A stretch of DNA of 64,000 nt from Haliclystus octoradiatus. Lineage: Eukaryota; Cnidaria; Staurozoa; Stauromedusae; Haliclystidae. Below, piece by piece: positions 33,601 through 42,514 of this stretch. The translations under genes were made by a program, and so were the position numbers. Numbering within the stretch: position 1 is the first letter of the stretch; every line of letters starts with the position of its first letter. The stretch spans positions 11,267,751 to 11,331,750 of the forward strand of contig OU744447.1 in NCBI GenBank assembly GCA_916610825.1, written 5' to 3'. The notes under the pieces were generated by a model. That model was not told where the DNA came from, made no database searches, and saw nothing but the letters and a program-made list of their open reading frames with translations.

Positions 33601-33712
33601 ATTTACGAAAGGTTTGGAATATAAAATATGGTATAAGGAAGACTATGAAGATGTAGGATCTGATGATAATAGCGGAGAATCCTGTGTAGATGTTGAGATG
33701 TCAAGCAATTGA
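27332..33712 (+). CDS. Gene B: secreted PAN-like / TSP1 x2 / novel C-terminal domain protein
   Basis: Split gene with exons 27332-27691, 30108-30132, 30938-31102, 32278-32448 and 33288-33712. Spliced length is 1,146 nt, giving 381 residues. Order: signal peptide (about 1-32), PAN-like module (about 33-128, closed by the mini-exon), TSP1 repeat 1 (129-183), TSP1 repeat 2 (184-240) and an unrecognised C-terminal domain (241-381) with four cysteines and an acidic end. All splice sites are GT-AG and phases agree (0, 1, 1, 1). Introns hold a hAT element, LINE fragments and a SINE. A secreted or matrix-bound recognition or adhesion protein is inferred from TSP1 and PAN family knowledge. Most of it, minus exon 1, is duplicated as gene C. 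Confidence 0.85.
27855..28010. mobile_element. Foldback MITE in gene B intron 1
   Basis: TATATAAAAGG, TCAAAGACT and TTCATAAT..GTTAC on the left are mirrored on the right. Related to the foldbacks at 6.94 and 21.1 kb. An AT dinucleotide run lies just upstream (about 27798-27822). Confidence 0.75.
28084..28767. mobile_element. hAT-type non-autonomous element, 684 bp
   Basis: Terminal inverted repeats start CATAGGCGTAGG and end CCTACGCCTATG. The element is flanked by the same 8 bp, GATATTAA (28076-28083 and 28768-28775), the TSD length of hAT elements. C-rich and G-rich runs next to the termini stand out from the A+T-rich intron. No coding sequence. Confidence 0.85.
28925..29415 (-). mobile_element. 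LINE 3' fragment (CR1/L2-like)
   Basis: Two adjoining minus-strand frames give the C-terminal end of a LINE ORF2: SSPVWNPCLVKDIKKLESVQ, RYFTRRLFRLLNRPYTEYK, then RGHTYKL and NRIIPWWNNLTDDIV. It is related to the LINE at 38.5-40.4 kb. Lies in gene B intron 1, antisense. Confidence 0.8.
29454..29840 (+). mobile_element. LINE 3' fragment at the left edge of the duplication
   Basis: Plus-strand frames read HITPVLQELHWPPIAERI and later KLKTFLFKKAF, typical of LINE ORF2 C-termini. The long duplicated block begins inside this fragment at about 29,454, matching 48,227. Confidence 0.65.
30108..30132 (+). CDS. Gene B mini-exon (25 nt)
   Basis: Acceptor GTTATAG, donor GTATGT. Codes MECGFNSA plus one base, phase 0 in and 1 out, matching the gene A mini-exon in role and phase. 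Supplies the sixth PAN cysteine. An identical copy lies at 48881-48905. Confidence 0.7.
30938..31102 (+). CDS. Gene B TSP1 repeat 1 exon
   Basis: 165 nt, phase 1-1. Encodes WSSW, CNRSCGAG (fits both an O-fucose and an N-glycosylation pattern) and, unusually, seven cysteines: TQPICNGETCIG has one more than the family pattern. The exon is two codons shorter than the other TSP1 exons. Confidence 0.9.
31511..31798 (+). mobile_element. tRNA-derived SINE in gene B intron 3
   Basis: The head carries a box A-like GGATTAGCTCAGATGGCAGAGC and a box B-like GTGGTTCAAATACCC, both RNA polymerase III promoter motifs. Next come a body with GCGGCGCATCGTTGCGCATTG and a tail GGGTGTCTTCAGTAGGGCGACACTGAAGG. Compared with the copy at 35.3 kb, about 70-80 bp are deleted before the tail. 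Confidence 0.85.
32278..32448 (+). CDS. Gene B TSP1 repeat 2 exon
   Basis: 171 nt, phase 1-1. Encodes WSTW, CSQTCGGG and six cysteines ending ADPCPG. Acceptor CATATAG, donor GTGAAT. Two near-identical copies occur at 51052-51222 and 52656-52826. Confidence 0.9.
33288..33712 (+). CDS. Gene B terminal exon: unrecognised extracellular domain
   Basis: Acceptor AATTTAG, phase 1, stop TGA at 33710-33712. About 140 residues beginning APPVTIVTDSPVCFQ, with cysteines at VCFQ, KCGN, FGCGT and SCVD. The alternating hydrophobic pattern (YKVKLIS, IKIHVLITD) suggests a beta-sandwich, and an acidic tail (DVGSDDNSGE) could bind calcium. I do not recognise the family. Confidence 0.75.
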
Positions 33713-34690
33713 TAGATAAAGAATCATGTATGCGCTGAATGCACGCGGGCATATATAATGATATAGTACTGTATTTTCAGATCATAAGCTATCAAATTAA
33801 TACTGACTACAATATTCAATCAATTGTTCCTTAATATGCAAAACGTGATTGTAAATAATGTATTCTATTATAGCTTTATCATTCAATTGAGAATTTTTCA
33901 GCCTTGTAATTATTTGACCTGATCTAATCTGTGTTGCATTATTTTGTTGGTCCAATGATCTATAGTAAATGTGGTAAATCAACACTAATGTTAAATGTAG
34001 TTTGTGTTGTGTCTTTTTCTGGCTGCAAATAGCTATTCCAATTCGATATCTAATTTTCGTTTACTTTCCAAGAGCCGTGAATGTATCCACGCTAACACCA
34101 TACACTAACCAATAATTTTTTCAAAATTATAATTTTTCTTTCTTGTTTGGTATGTGAGAATGCATTCGAAATTCGATGGTCCTCTAATGTCCTCCATAGT
34201 TTTCTCTTCATCGTTTTATAAAGATTTTACGTATTTACTTATTTTAAATACATTGGACATCAAAATATCACACATCCACGTATATAATATAATAACATAA
34301 GATGAGATAACATATATTATAATAACATAAGGTCAGATATATTTTTAAACAAAACTCTCTCAAATCAACTCTAAAAACTCTACAAAGCACATGGCTATCT
34401 CATGACTCTGTCTGAGCTCTCTGTGATACACCACATTGGGTCACAGGGAAACCAGACATAATCATTACATAATATAATAACTTGTTATTTTTGCAGTGCA
34501 TTCGTTGCATACTCATTATGTATATTTCTTCTACATCAAAATACTGCCACTGTGACTCTGTCAATTCATTAATTCAGGTAGGCCTAGTCAAGTAGCTAGG
34601 TAGCCTTGCATCATACTGATTAAGATCTCAGCCGTAACCATCCTTAACGCCTATACTGATTAATTTGCTCTGTTTTCTGGAGCCTTACGT
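33713..34690. other. Downstream of gene B; one weak antisense exon candidate
   Basis: Mostly A+T-rich. On the minus strand 33797-33959 is an open frame with an ACTATAG acceptor and a terminal TAA (DQQNNATQIRSGQIITRL and on). It is conserved in copy 2 with one visible change, which says little given how recent the duplication is. No partner exon or family was recognised. Confidence 0.25.
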
Positions 34691-35087
34691 CTGAATGTCA
34701 GACCTCCAGTGTTATCTGATGCATTTTCTATGTGAGAGTGTTGTGCATGAATGACAATTATTAAGCACTGAATGACAGACCTTATCAAACCTGCTGTATT
34801 CCACATAGTTTGATATTAGACCCTAGGTGAATTACTCAACCAATATATCACCATATGTAATTCCTAACTTCTATAAAAATAATAATCAGTTGGTGTTTAG
34901 CTCAGTATATGGTTGGTTCTACTGTAGCGATCTTATTTACTATTTACATTGAGTGTTATCTTTGTGTTGTCCTTACTGACGGTGTGCAACACTTCATAAG
35001 CCTACACCATGGCGCAGTGATTTATACCTTTCGCAGAGATTTACCTCTACTGATTTCTTACTTGATTCATTAATTATTATCTTTAAT

Positions 35088-35870
35088 ATGGACTCTATTC
35101 AACTGGCAAAAAATCGTCTTGATCCTTCTCTTAATTTCTTTGATGCAATGGATGTCAATGTACGTGGCATTAATGATCTAACAGCTTCAGAATTATCTTA
35201 CCAACAAGCAAAAACAGCATTAGAAAATTTCCAATTAGCACATCTCGCAGTAGTAACTGGATTAGGAGAATTAGCTCAAATGGCAGAGCAACAAAACTTC
35301 AGATCGGATCATATCTGATCGACCGTGGTTCAAATCCCCCTAAGGTCAACTCAGCCTTGACTTTATCTGAAACATCAAATGAGTACCATCTGAGGATGGC
35401 GGATGGAATGGTCCAGAGGGAATTGCATTGTGAGTAGCTGCGGCGCATCGTTGCGCATTGACAATCGATACCTATATCTGCCATGAAATCTGTTGAAATT
35501 GATCTGCAGTGTCGTGGCTGAGATCAACAAAGAGCATTTAAAATCATTGCTCTCAGCGAAAAAAGCCACCCCTCTAGAAATGGAGGAGAGGTACGGGTGC
35601 CTTCGGTAGGGCGACACCGTCTACATTACTTTCAACCAATTGACGAAAACTTTGCCGATGCAATGGAAAACGAATTAAATGCATTTTGAAGATCTTCTTT
35701 TAGCCAGCGAATGTGGCATATTACAACGTCAAAAATCATTTACAGGGCCAACATCACCTCAATCGACAACAAGCACGTCCACAACATCGTTAACGCCACC
35801 AGTTCGCTGTACAGCGAAACCACTACCATTATTAGAAGAAGATGTTGATTTTAAAGTATTTACACAATGA
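35088..35870 (+). pseudogene. Gypsy gag, split by a SINE
   Basis: The ATG at 35088 opens a frame (MDSIQLAKNRLDPSLNFFDA) that runs into a SINE at about 35,262 and ends there. Beyond the SINE the frame resumes with FEDLLLASECGILQRQ, a Ser/Thr/Pro-rich linker and, after a stop, WLNYCSLIGLSLQPHERQV and CSPGFLGMI. The order and style fit Gypsy gag; identity is inferred from context. Confidence 0.55.
35262..35628 (+). mobile_element. Near full-length tRNA-derived SINE
   Basis: About 365 bp. Box A-like TTAGCTCAAATGGCAGAGC, box B-like GTGGTTCAAATCCC, body with GCGGCGCATCGTTGCGCATTG, then a segment CTGAGATCAACAAAGAGC, a hairpin around CCCCTCTAGAAATGGAGGAG, and the tail GGGTGCCTTCGGTAGGGCGACACC. The most complete copy here. 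Confidence 0.85.
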
Positions 35871-36130
35871 CAAGAAATATGGCTAAATTATTGTAGCCTT
35901 ATCGGTTTATCACTTCAACCGCACGAACGTCAAGTCGCTACATTTTGGGGCCTTTGCTCTCCTGGCTTTTTAGGCATGATACGATGAGTATTAAAAATGG
36001 ACCGAAATACAATAGTAACGACGGACTAACTTCTTCATTTGATCAAAGATCTATGAAGCGGGGATCGGGTCAAAAAGATTTACCGCATCGCCATCGGAAA
36101 AAGTTTTATCGTCGTCGATGCAGATCCTAG

Positions 36131-37440
36131 GACAGCGGTTTTGTGGGAGGAAATCCTCTTTATTGCTCTTGCAAGAATAAAAGAGGTTAATATGTTTACT
36201 TTTTGAAATTCTTTTCGAATGTTTTTACTTGATTCCGTCTTCCCATGCCAGTTGATCAGATCAAAGTTCAGGACCAAAAGGTACGCTACAATGCTTTAAA
36301 TGTTCTTCACCTCACTCCAATCAAGCTGAAGATAATGAAAGGTTTGTATACTCTCGTTTTATTAATCTACAGTAATGAGATATTACGGTTTTACATGTTA
36401 TGAAATTTTTTTTGCTTGCGTTTCTGAGAGGTAATATTGTTTTACCTAGCTAGCTGACAACTACAGTATGGTTCCCTTTATGTGATGCTATTCTGAAAAT
36501 TTCTGGTAGATACAAAACGCTAGAAGGTAAAAATTTAACTCATACAGTTTCTTATCTTTATTCTTTTGAAGTAATTGCTATTATTGAGCCTGAAAGTTTT
36601 TCAAATTAATAGATTTTTGAATTGATATTTCAGAATTTAGAGCACAAATTCCATGAAGTTTACACAGTCTATCATGTTCCTGTATTGATATCTGGGCTAG
36701 GGCTACAGGTGAACATAATATTTAAACGTGATTTCACAAATAAACAAAGCATAATTTGCTTGCAGCTGTTCCTCAACTTCAGTCCATGATCATCACTTTC
36801 ATCACTTATATTGTTATTGTAAATGATAGCATAATTATCATCATACTAAATGATACACATCGTACGACAATGGTAAAAATCGTAAAGTTACCAACTATAA
36901 GTTGAACAATCACTATAGGAGATAACCTAAAACTTTTGTAGGTCATCTTGCAGTAAAAATATCAATATTAGACACGTTGAAGGTAAACGTCGAACGAAGG
37001 TGAAGGTGAACAATTTTGAATATTTGGCATATTTTTTTACAGAAACTTTAACAGGCCTACTAAGCCTACTATCGTAGTTAATTAGCTAGGTGTTGTACGT
37101 TTCCATAAGAAAACATCTCATGCTCGTTGAATATAATCCGATACTCATTTTTGACATTTCTGCATATCTACCTCCGACATGTAAGCACAAAAACAATCAA
37201 AAATATATTTAAAAGTATAAAACCAGAAATTTAAACTTTCACTTCCACCATGATGGTTTACGGAACAGTAATCCCTGGGCCATGGATCTAGACATAGGAC
37301 CTAGCGATTTTGGGAAATTTCAAGATGTTGACGAAGAAGAAAAAGTAAATATCAAGAATGAACACATCGAATAATGCTGTAGTGCTGGTCACTTTTCACC
37401 AAGGCTAACATGCAAAATATTTCATAGTTTGATATAATTT
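36131..37440. other. Gypsy interior without recognisable RT; one exon-like block
   Basis: No RT or protease motifs are visible. At 37269-37344 a 76-nt block with an AACAG acceptor and a GTAAAT donor reads NPWAMDLDIGPSDFGKFQDV plus an acidic end. It looks like a host exon but matches nothing I recognise. Confidence 0.3.
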
Positions 37441-37449
37441 GTCTGCTTT

Positions 37450-38009
37450 TTGGTTTTTTTCCTGGTTAGCAGATCATACTATATTGCATTTGAAGCTACC
37501 AAACAATTGCTAATTTATCCACCTGTTCTATCTGGGTTTGATCCATCATCACCTACTGTCCTTCAAACTGACGCATACAAAACTAAAAGACTTGGATTAG
37601 CTCTACTCCAACAGCAAGAAGATATGCTGAAACTGATTCAATGTGGTTCCCGTTTCCTTCAACCATTTGAAACACGATATATCATGGTTGAATTGGAAGT
37701 GCTTGCAATTGTATGGGCCAACACCCAACACCTGACGATATTGAAGATGATTCACAATTCCCTACTGATCAGAGTATTCGTATTGCTGCTTTACGTTTAT
37801 CTCATGATGATTGTGAAGACAACACCTCCATGGCACGCAAACCTCTCACAGATCCTATTATTGATCAATTACGTTGCATTGCACATACTGATAATCATTA
37901 TCACATACTGATACAATTAATTATTGCTATTCAACAGGACTTTCCTGAACCTATTACACCTGCTGTTGGTTTACTTCATAAAATTTTGCCTGAACTCAGT
38001 ATGATATGA
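37450..38009 (+). pseudogene. Gypsy RNase H and linker, frameshifted
   Basis: RNase H blocks LLIYPPVLSGFDPSSPTVLQ, TDAYKTKRLGLALLQQQ and LQPFETRYIMVELEVLAIVW are clear. The sequence then shifts frame into DDIEDDSQFPTDQSIRIAAL, an expected tether before integrase. Confidence 0.8.
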
Positions 38010-38470
38010 TATATTTTTGTCGGTAAAGATCAATATTAACTGGCAGATAGAGGAAGGTGTTAGCCTTCACTTACATATAACCGTAAAATACATATTACTA
38101 AGTTTAAAACACATAGTTATAAGTATAGAATTTGAAGGCAATGGAAAATTAACATTTGCAATGCTTTGATAAATCAATTGCATCTAGCCTTGATTTGAAG
38201 GTTGCCAACGTTGGTGCAATTACAATTTCGTTTGGTAGTTCGTTCCATCACGAAATGACTCTTGAACAGAAAAAATTGATGCTATTGTTAACATTAGGAT
38301 GGACCTGCATGCTTTTCAGTTCTAGATTATGCCCACGCATGGTATATTTGTTAACATCGAAGATGAATAGTTCATTTATATCTACAAGGTTATTTAATAC
38401 TTGGTAAACTAAATATATAGATCAAATTTGATCCTTCTTAGTTCAAGAGTTTCTAATTGTTATTTAATTA
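38010..38470. other. Region between Gypsy tether and LINE, no match
   Basis: A+T-rich with short frames only. It may be LINE 3' untranslated sequence or another insertion. Confidence 0.3.
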
Positions 38471-40355
38471 AACGGTCATGGTAGTATATATGTATGGTAT
38501 TTTCCCAATCTTGCAAATACGTCGAGTATATTTACGTTGAACTCTTTCGAATTTTTAATGTCTTTGACAAGATTGGGTGACCATACAGGAGGATCCGATT
38601 CTAAAATCGGTCGTACAGAGGCAAGGTATGCCAACATTAATATCTTGATATTGGGTGATACAAAGCCCTTAGATATCAAATAGGATCTTGAAAATACTTT
38701 TGAAACTAAACTTGCACAATGTACAGAGGTTTTCAAGTCTGATGTTACAATAATTTCAAGATCTCGAATCTGCTTGACATCGTCTAATTGATGTTCGGAC
38801 AATGAGAAAAGTAGACCAGGAATATTGGTATTTCCAAATGAAATTGAATGGCATTTTTCAAACGCAATTCGGAGTTGCCAATCTTTTCACCAGGAGCAAA
38901 AACTGTCAAGATTGGTAGCCGATGATTCATTAGATTCAGATTCACGGGCAGAGTAAAATTTCGCGTCATCAGTAAATAGCTTAATATGAAAATCACGATG
39001 AAGGCAATCAATAAAATCGTTAATAAATAACAAGAACAATAAAGAACAGAGAACATAGCCCTGAGGAACATCACTTCTGGCAGGTAAGGTCTTTGAGATA
39101 CCAGTACCCACTGACACCTGCTGAGAGCGTCCAATCAGAAAGGAAGATAACCAAGATAAAAGTTCAAAACTGATCCCATATGGTTTAAGTTTGGCAAGTA
39201 ACTTTCCATGTGACACAGTGTCAAACGCCTTACTGAAATCTATGTATATATACAGTATACTGCATCAACTTTATATGGTTTGCGTTGATAGCACGTTGAT
39301 AGCATGGCACCAATCATTTAAAGTAGAAATCATTTGTGTGCAGGTAGATCTCCTGTTCATAAAACCAAATTGGTTATCAGTAATCAGGTTATGAGTTCGA
39401 AGATAAATAAGTAAATCACGATGAATGACAGATTCCATAAATGACAGGCAATGTTTAAGAATTGCTTCCTCGTATTTCTTTATATTTCGAGTTATACAGA
39501 GGTGACGTTTTCGTAAGTTTGTACATTCTTTCCGTTTCTTGAGCTAATTTGCGAACTCCTTTCGGGTATCGTGCCTTGTTACCAGTTGTCCGAGATTTAG
39601 GAACAAAATCGGATATAGTATTATCAAGTACTTCACAAATCAATGACAAAACGTTTCAGTGTTTTCCTTGCTTTGATAGTATATCGATAGCCAGTTAATA
39701 GAAGATGAATTCTTTTTAATATGATCATAATCAGCATGTCTGAAATTGTAGTGAGCTGTAGGTTTTGTTTTAGAAGAATTGAATGACACATGCAGCTTAA
39801 ATTTTATTGAGTCACCCGTAAAAGGCTCCATTGCTTCAATATCCAATATTCTAGAAGCGATGCTTAAGTAACAAGTCCAAAATATTGCTTTCTCGTGTTG
39901 GTTGTGTTGTGTAATACATTGTTTACAGTCATTTCGTACAATACAACCCAGGAAGGTTTTACATGGTTTGCTATGAGGGTCCATACAAATAGGGACTATC
40001 CAATTGCAAAAGTCAATAAACGAGCATAATAAATTCGTTTGATCAACATCGATCGCTGAAACAGGAGGATTATATACACAGGTGAAACAATAGGGATAAT
40101 GTTTTGATAATAAATAAATTGTAACACATTCAAGCGACGAATATAGTCTTGTGGCAAATCAATTAGTGCATATTTAAGAGATCACAAAAGTTGCAACGCC
40201 ACCTCCTGGAAATGATCTCTATCATTGCGTATTACGTCATAGCCAATGTTCTGGGTCAAGAGTTGATCAGGAGTTATTGAGTTAATCCATGTTTCAGTAA
40301 TAGAAATTATATCATATTCACTGGATAATAGATATGGATAATTGTTTAATTTTAT
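38471..40355 (-). mobile_element. LINE (CR1/Jockey-like), decayed, inserted in Gypsy
   Basis: Minus-strand frames from right to left show an endonuclease fragment (DIISITETWINSITPDQLL), a linker (YNFRHADYDHIKKN), RT (SFLIGRSQQVSVGTGISKTL, VPQGYVLCSLLFLLFINDFI, then FTDDAKFYS, the catalytic FxDD box) and a C-terminal part (LASVRPILESDPPVWSPNLV). Frameshifts and stops break it. Gypsy sequence is interrupted here and resumes at about 40,357. It is duplicated in copy 2 from about 62,280. Confidence 0.85.
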
Positions 40356-40356
40356 T

Positions 40357-41030
40357 TGGGAATCGTCTTGTTATTTCTCAATCTTCTTGTTATGATATCA
40401 TCTCTCGTCTACACGCTTCTCATCAAGGTAGGAGAGAATAAAACGTCGTACCCGTCTAGTTGTGTAATGGCCTGTCATGAACAGTGACTTAACTATAATG
40501 CTGTCAAATCTTGTGAACAATGTGCTTCAAGTATCAATCAAGTATCTTCCTAGTTTACCAAAGGAACCATTAACGTCAGATCCACTACCCTCTAGAGTTT
40601 TTGAATCAGTATCTACTGATTTATTCAGTCTATAGGGAAAGCATTATTTGATATATGCCGATCGTTTATCTGGTTTCCCCTTCATTTCTGAATGGCGTGA
40701 TGACCCTTCCTCGTCTCAACTTTTAGATATTATCAAACACCATTTTGTACAAACCTGCGTCCCCTCGCAACTTCGCTCGGGCGGTGGCCCTCAGTTTGCT
40801 GCAAAAGTATTTAACGATTTTTTACTTTCTTGGGAGTTAATAGATCTTCTTCTTCGCCTCATTATCCTCAGAGCAACGGACATGCTGAATCATCTGTGAA
40901 ATCAGTTAAAACGTTGTTAGCTAAAGCTCCAAGTGGCAAAATAAAATCTGATTGATTTCTTCGAGATTACTTTGCGTTAGAGTTACGCCCAAGCCAATAC
41001 ACGCGTCACAGTCCTGGGGCTCTCTGAAAA
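40357..41030 (+). pseudogene. Gypsy integrase (zinc finger and core)
   Basis: Reads RLHASHQGRERTKRRTRLVV (zinc-binding region), PLPSRVFESVSTDLFSL, YADRLSGFPFISEWRDDPSS and VPSQLRSGGGPQFAAKVFND (core; the usual RSDGG has become RSGGG, losing a catalytic aspartate). A stop and later frameshifts are present. Confidence 0.85.
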
Positions 41031-41073
41031 TAGCCAAGCATTAATTCATCAGAGTATAGTTTATTTCAACAAT

Positions 41074-41960
41074 TTAATTGCACGGGTACCAATTTTTGTT
41101 CAAGAAAATGGTACTCAGTGAGAAAAAGAAATATGCCTGCATCGCAGTAGCATTAGATAATGGAAGTGACTGATTTTCTATTATTGGTGACTGATTAACC
41201 AAACAAGGATAAATAATATGTCTTCGATTACGTCTAAATGCATGGCCATTATCATCCCTAACTACATATGATCTGGGCAACGCTTCAGCAGATCGCCATG
41301 TCTTGTCTTTATTTGGTCTAATTAATGCTGAAGCACCAGCTTCTAATGGAGGCAATGTACAACTAGATTTATCATAATATCACTTGCTCACATTTTGCCG
41401 GTGTTTTAACGCTTTGACTTCAGATGGTTCAACTGCATGAGGCTGTAACAATCGTGGATGTGTAGATAATAATGTAGTTCTTGAACGACGACTCATCAAT
41501 AACTGTACAGGAGAAAGTCCAATGTCATCAAAAGATGTGTTTCTCAGCTTTAATAATCCTTCAAATGGGTCTTTGCCAGCTGCTTGAGACTTTTTCAAAA
41601 TTAGTTTCGCTATTTGAACAGCTTGTTCTGCTGCTCCATTTGATTGCGGATACTCAGGTGAGCTTGATGTGTGGATAATACCCCCAAGAGGTTGAAAATT
41701 CTTTGAATTTATGCGATTGATCAAACAAATCCCGTGTGTTTCTAAATTGGGAATCATTATCACTCACAACTTCCTCAGGTATCTCCAAACGAGCAAATAT
41801 ACGTTTAAGAATGTTAATAACTGAAGGTGCACTTTTTTCACGTAAAGGGTCGAGTTCAAAATATTTGGAGTAAAAATCAGTAACTACAACATAAGTTAGC
41901 CCACCAAATTCAAAAAGGTCACAACCAACTTTCTGCCATGGTAAGTTTGGTAATGCTGAT
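41074..41960 (-). pseudogene. Fragment of the first Gypsy family (integrase)
   Basis: Minus-strand frames repeat the element at 0.6-1.4 kb: SSPEYPQSNGAAEQAVQIAK, DPFEGLLKLRNTSFDDIGLS and ALIRPNKDKTW. It also keeps core sequence upstream that the first copy has lost. No LTR is seen. It ends shortly before nardilysin. Confidence 0.85.
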
Positions 41961-42253
41961 TGAAGCTTTCAAAGCAAAATTTAAAGCAAATTGTCCAGGC
42001 ATTTAAAATATTAGGGAAAGTATAAACGGATTGAGTAATAGTATCAGAAGTCAGATCGTGACAAAACTATAGACTCATTTGCTAAGATCATATATTTTTC
42101 TAGTCAATAAAAGTATTCAAACCGATTTGTTTGAATATAACAACGTTTCACTCATTTTAATAAAATAAACTATTTGTCGATACAAATAATGAGTATTATA
42201 TGATATTCTGTATCGTGTAAAATCATTTACAAAATATCCCATGAAATAGAAAT

Positions 42254-42514
42254 CTAGTTAATTTTCGAGACAGGATATTCGATTAATTTAGCTTTAAAAA
42301 CATTTATATCATTTATATAATGTGTGTATGTTGAATCGTTTACATCCAACGGTGATATCGTCAATGTATCATTGAGATTAACAAAATCCGTATCATCATC
42401 ATTATTATCATCGGATGCAGTATCATCATTATCTTCTTCGCTTGATCCTGATCCACTTTCAGAATCGGATTCATTGTCAACCTCCTTTGTTGAAGCTAAA
42501 GAACTTCCAACAAC
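42254..42514 (-). CDS. NRDC: Nardilysin terminal exon with acidic stretch
   Basis: 261 nt from the acceptor TTAATTAG to the TAG stop at 42254-42256. Starts VVGSS, passes through a long Asp/Glu/Ser/Asn-rich run (SESGSGSSEEDNDDTASDDN and on), and ends INDINVFKAKLIEYPVSKIN. The end matches the family C-terminus; the acidic run looks longer than usual. Confidence 0.85.
   Translation of the reverse strand, partial: VVGSSLASTKEVDNESDSESGSGSSEEDNDDTASDDNNDDDTDFVNLNDTLTISPLDVNDSTYTHYINDINVFKAKLIEYPVSKIN

Larger units (their letters stand above)
29454..40191 (+). repeat. Segmental duplication, copy 1
   Basis: Matches 48,227 to the window end with an offset of 18,773 on the left and 23,808-23,809 on the right. 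The jump is accounted for by a 1,604-bp duplication and a 3.4-kb transposon in copy 2. By eye only scattered substitutions separate the copies. It contains gene B except exon 1, the SINEs, the second Gypsy element and most of the LINE. The right limit is set only by the end of the window. Confidence 0.95.
34698..41030 (+). mobile_element. Second Ty3/Gypsy element, decayed and LINE-interrupted
   Basis: Plus-strand remnants in gag-pol order: possible LTR end and primer-binding site (TGGCGCAGTGA at 35010), gag (35088-36130), RNase H (37470-37990) and integrase (40357-41030). Protease and RT are not recognisable between gag and RNase H. A SINE sits in gag and a LINE sits between RNase H and integrase. 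It is a different family from the element at 0.5-4.4 kb. Confidence 0.7.

Noticed and set aside
38784..39134. 116-residue minus-strand frame
   Set aside because: Overlaps the LINE RT in another frame and has no domain of its own; a shadow of the RT.
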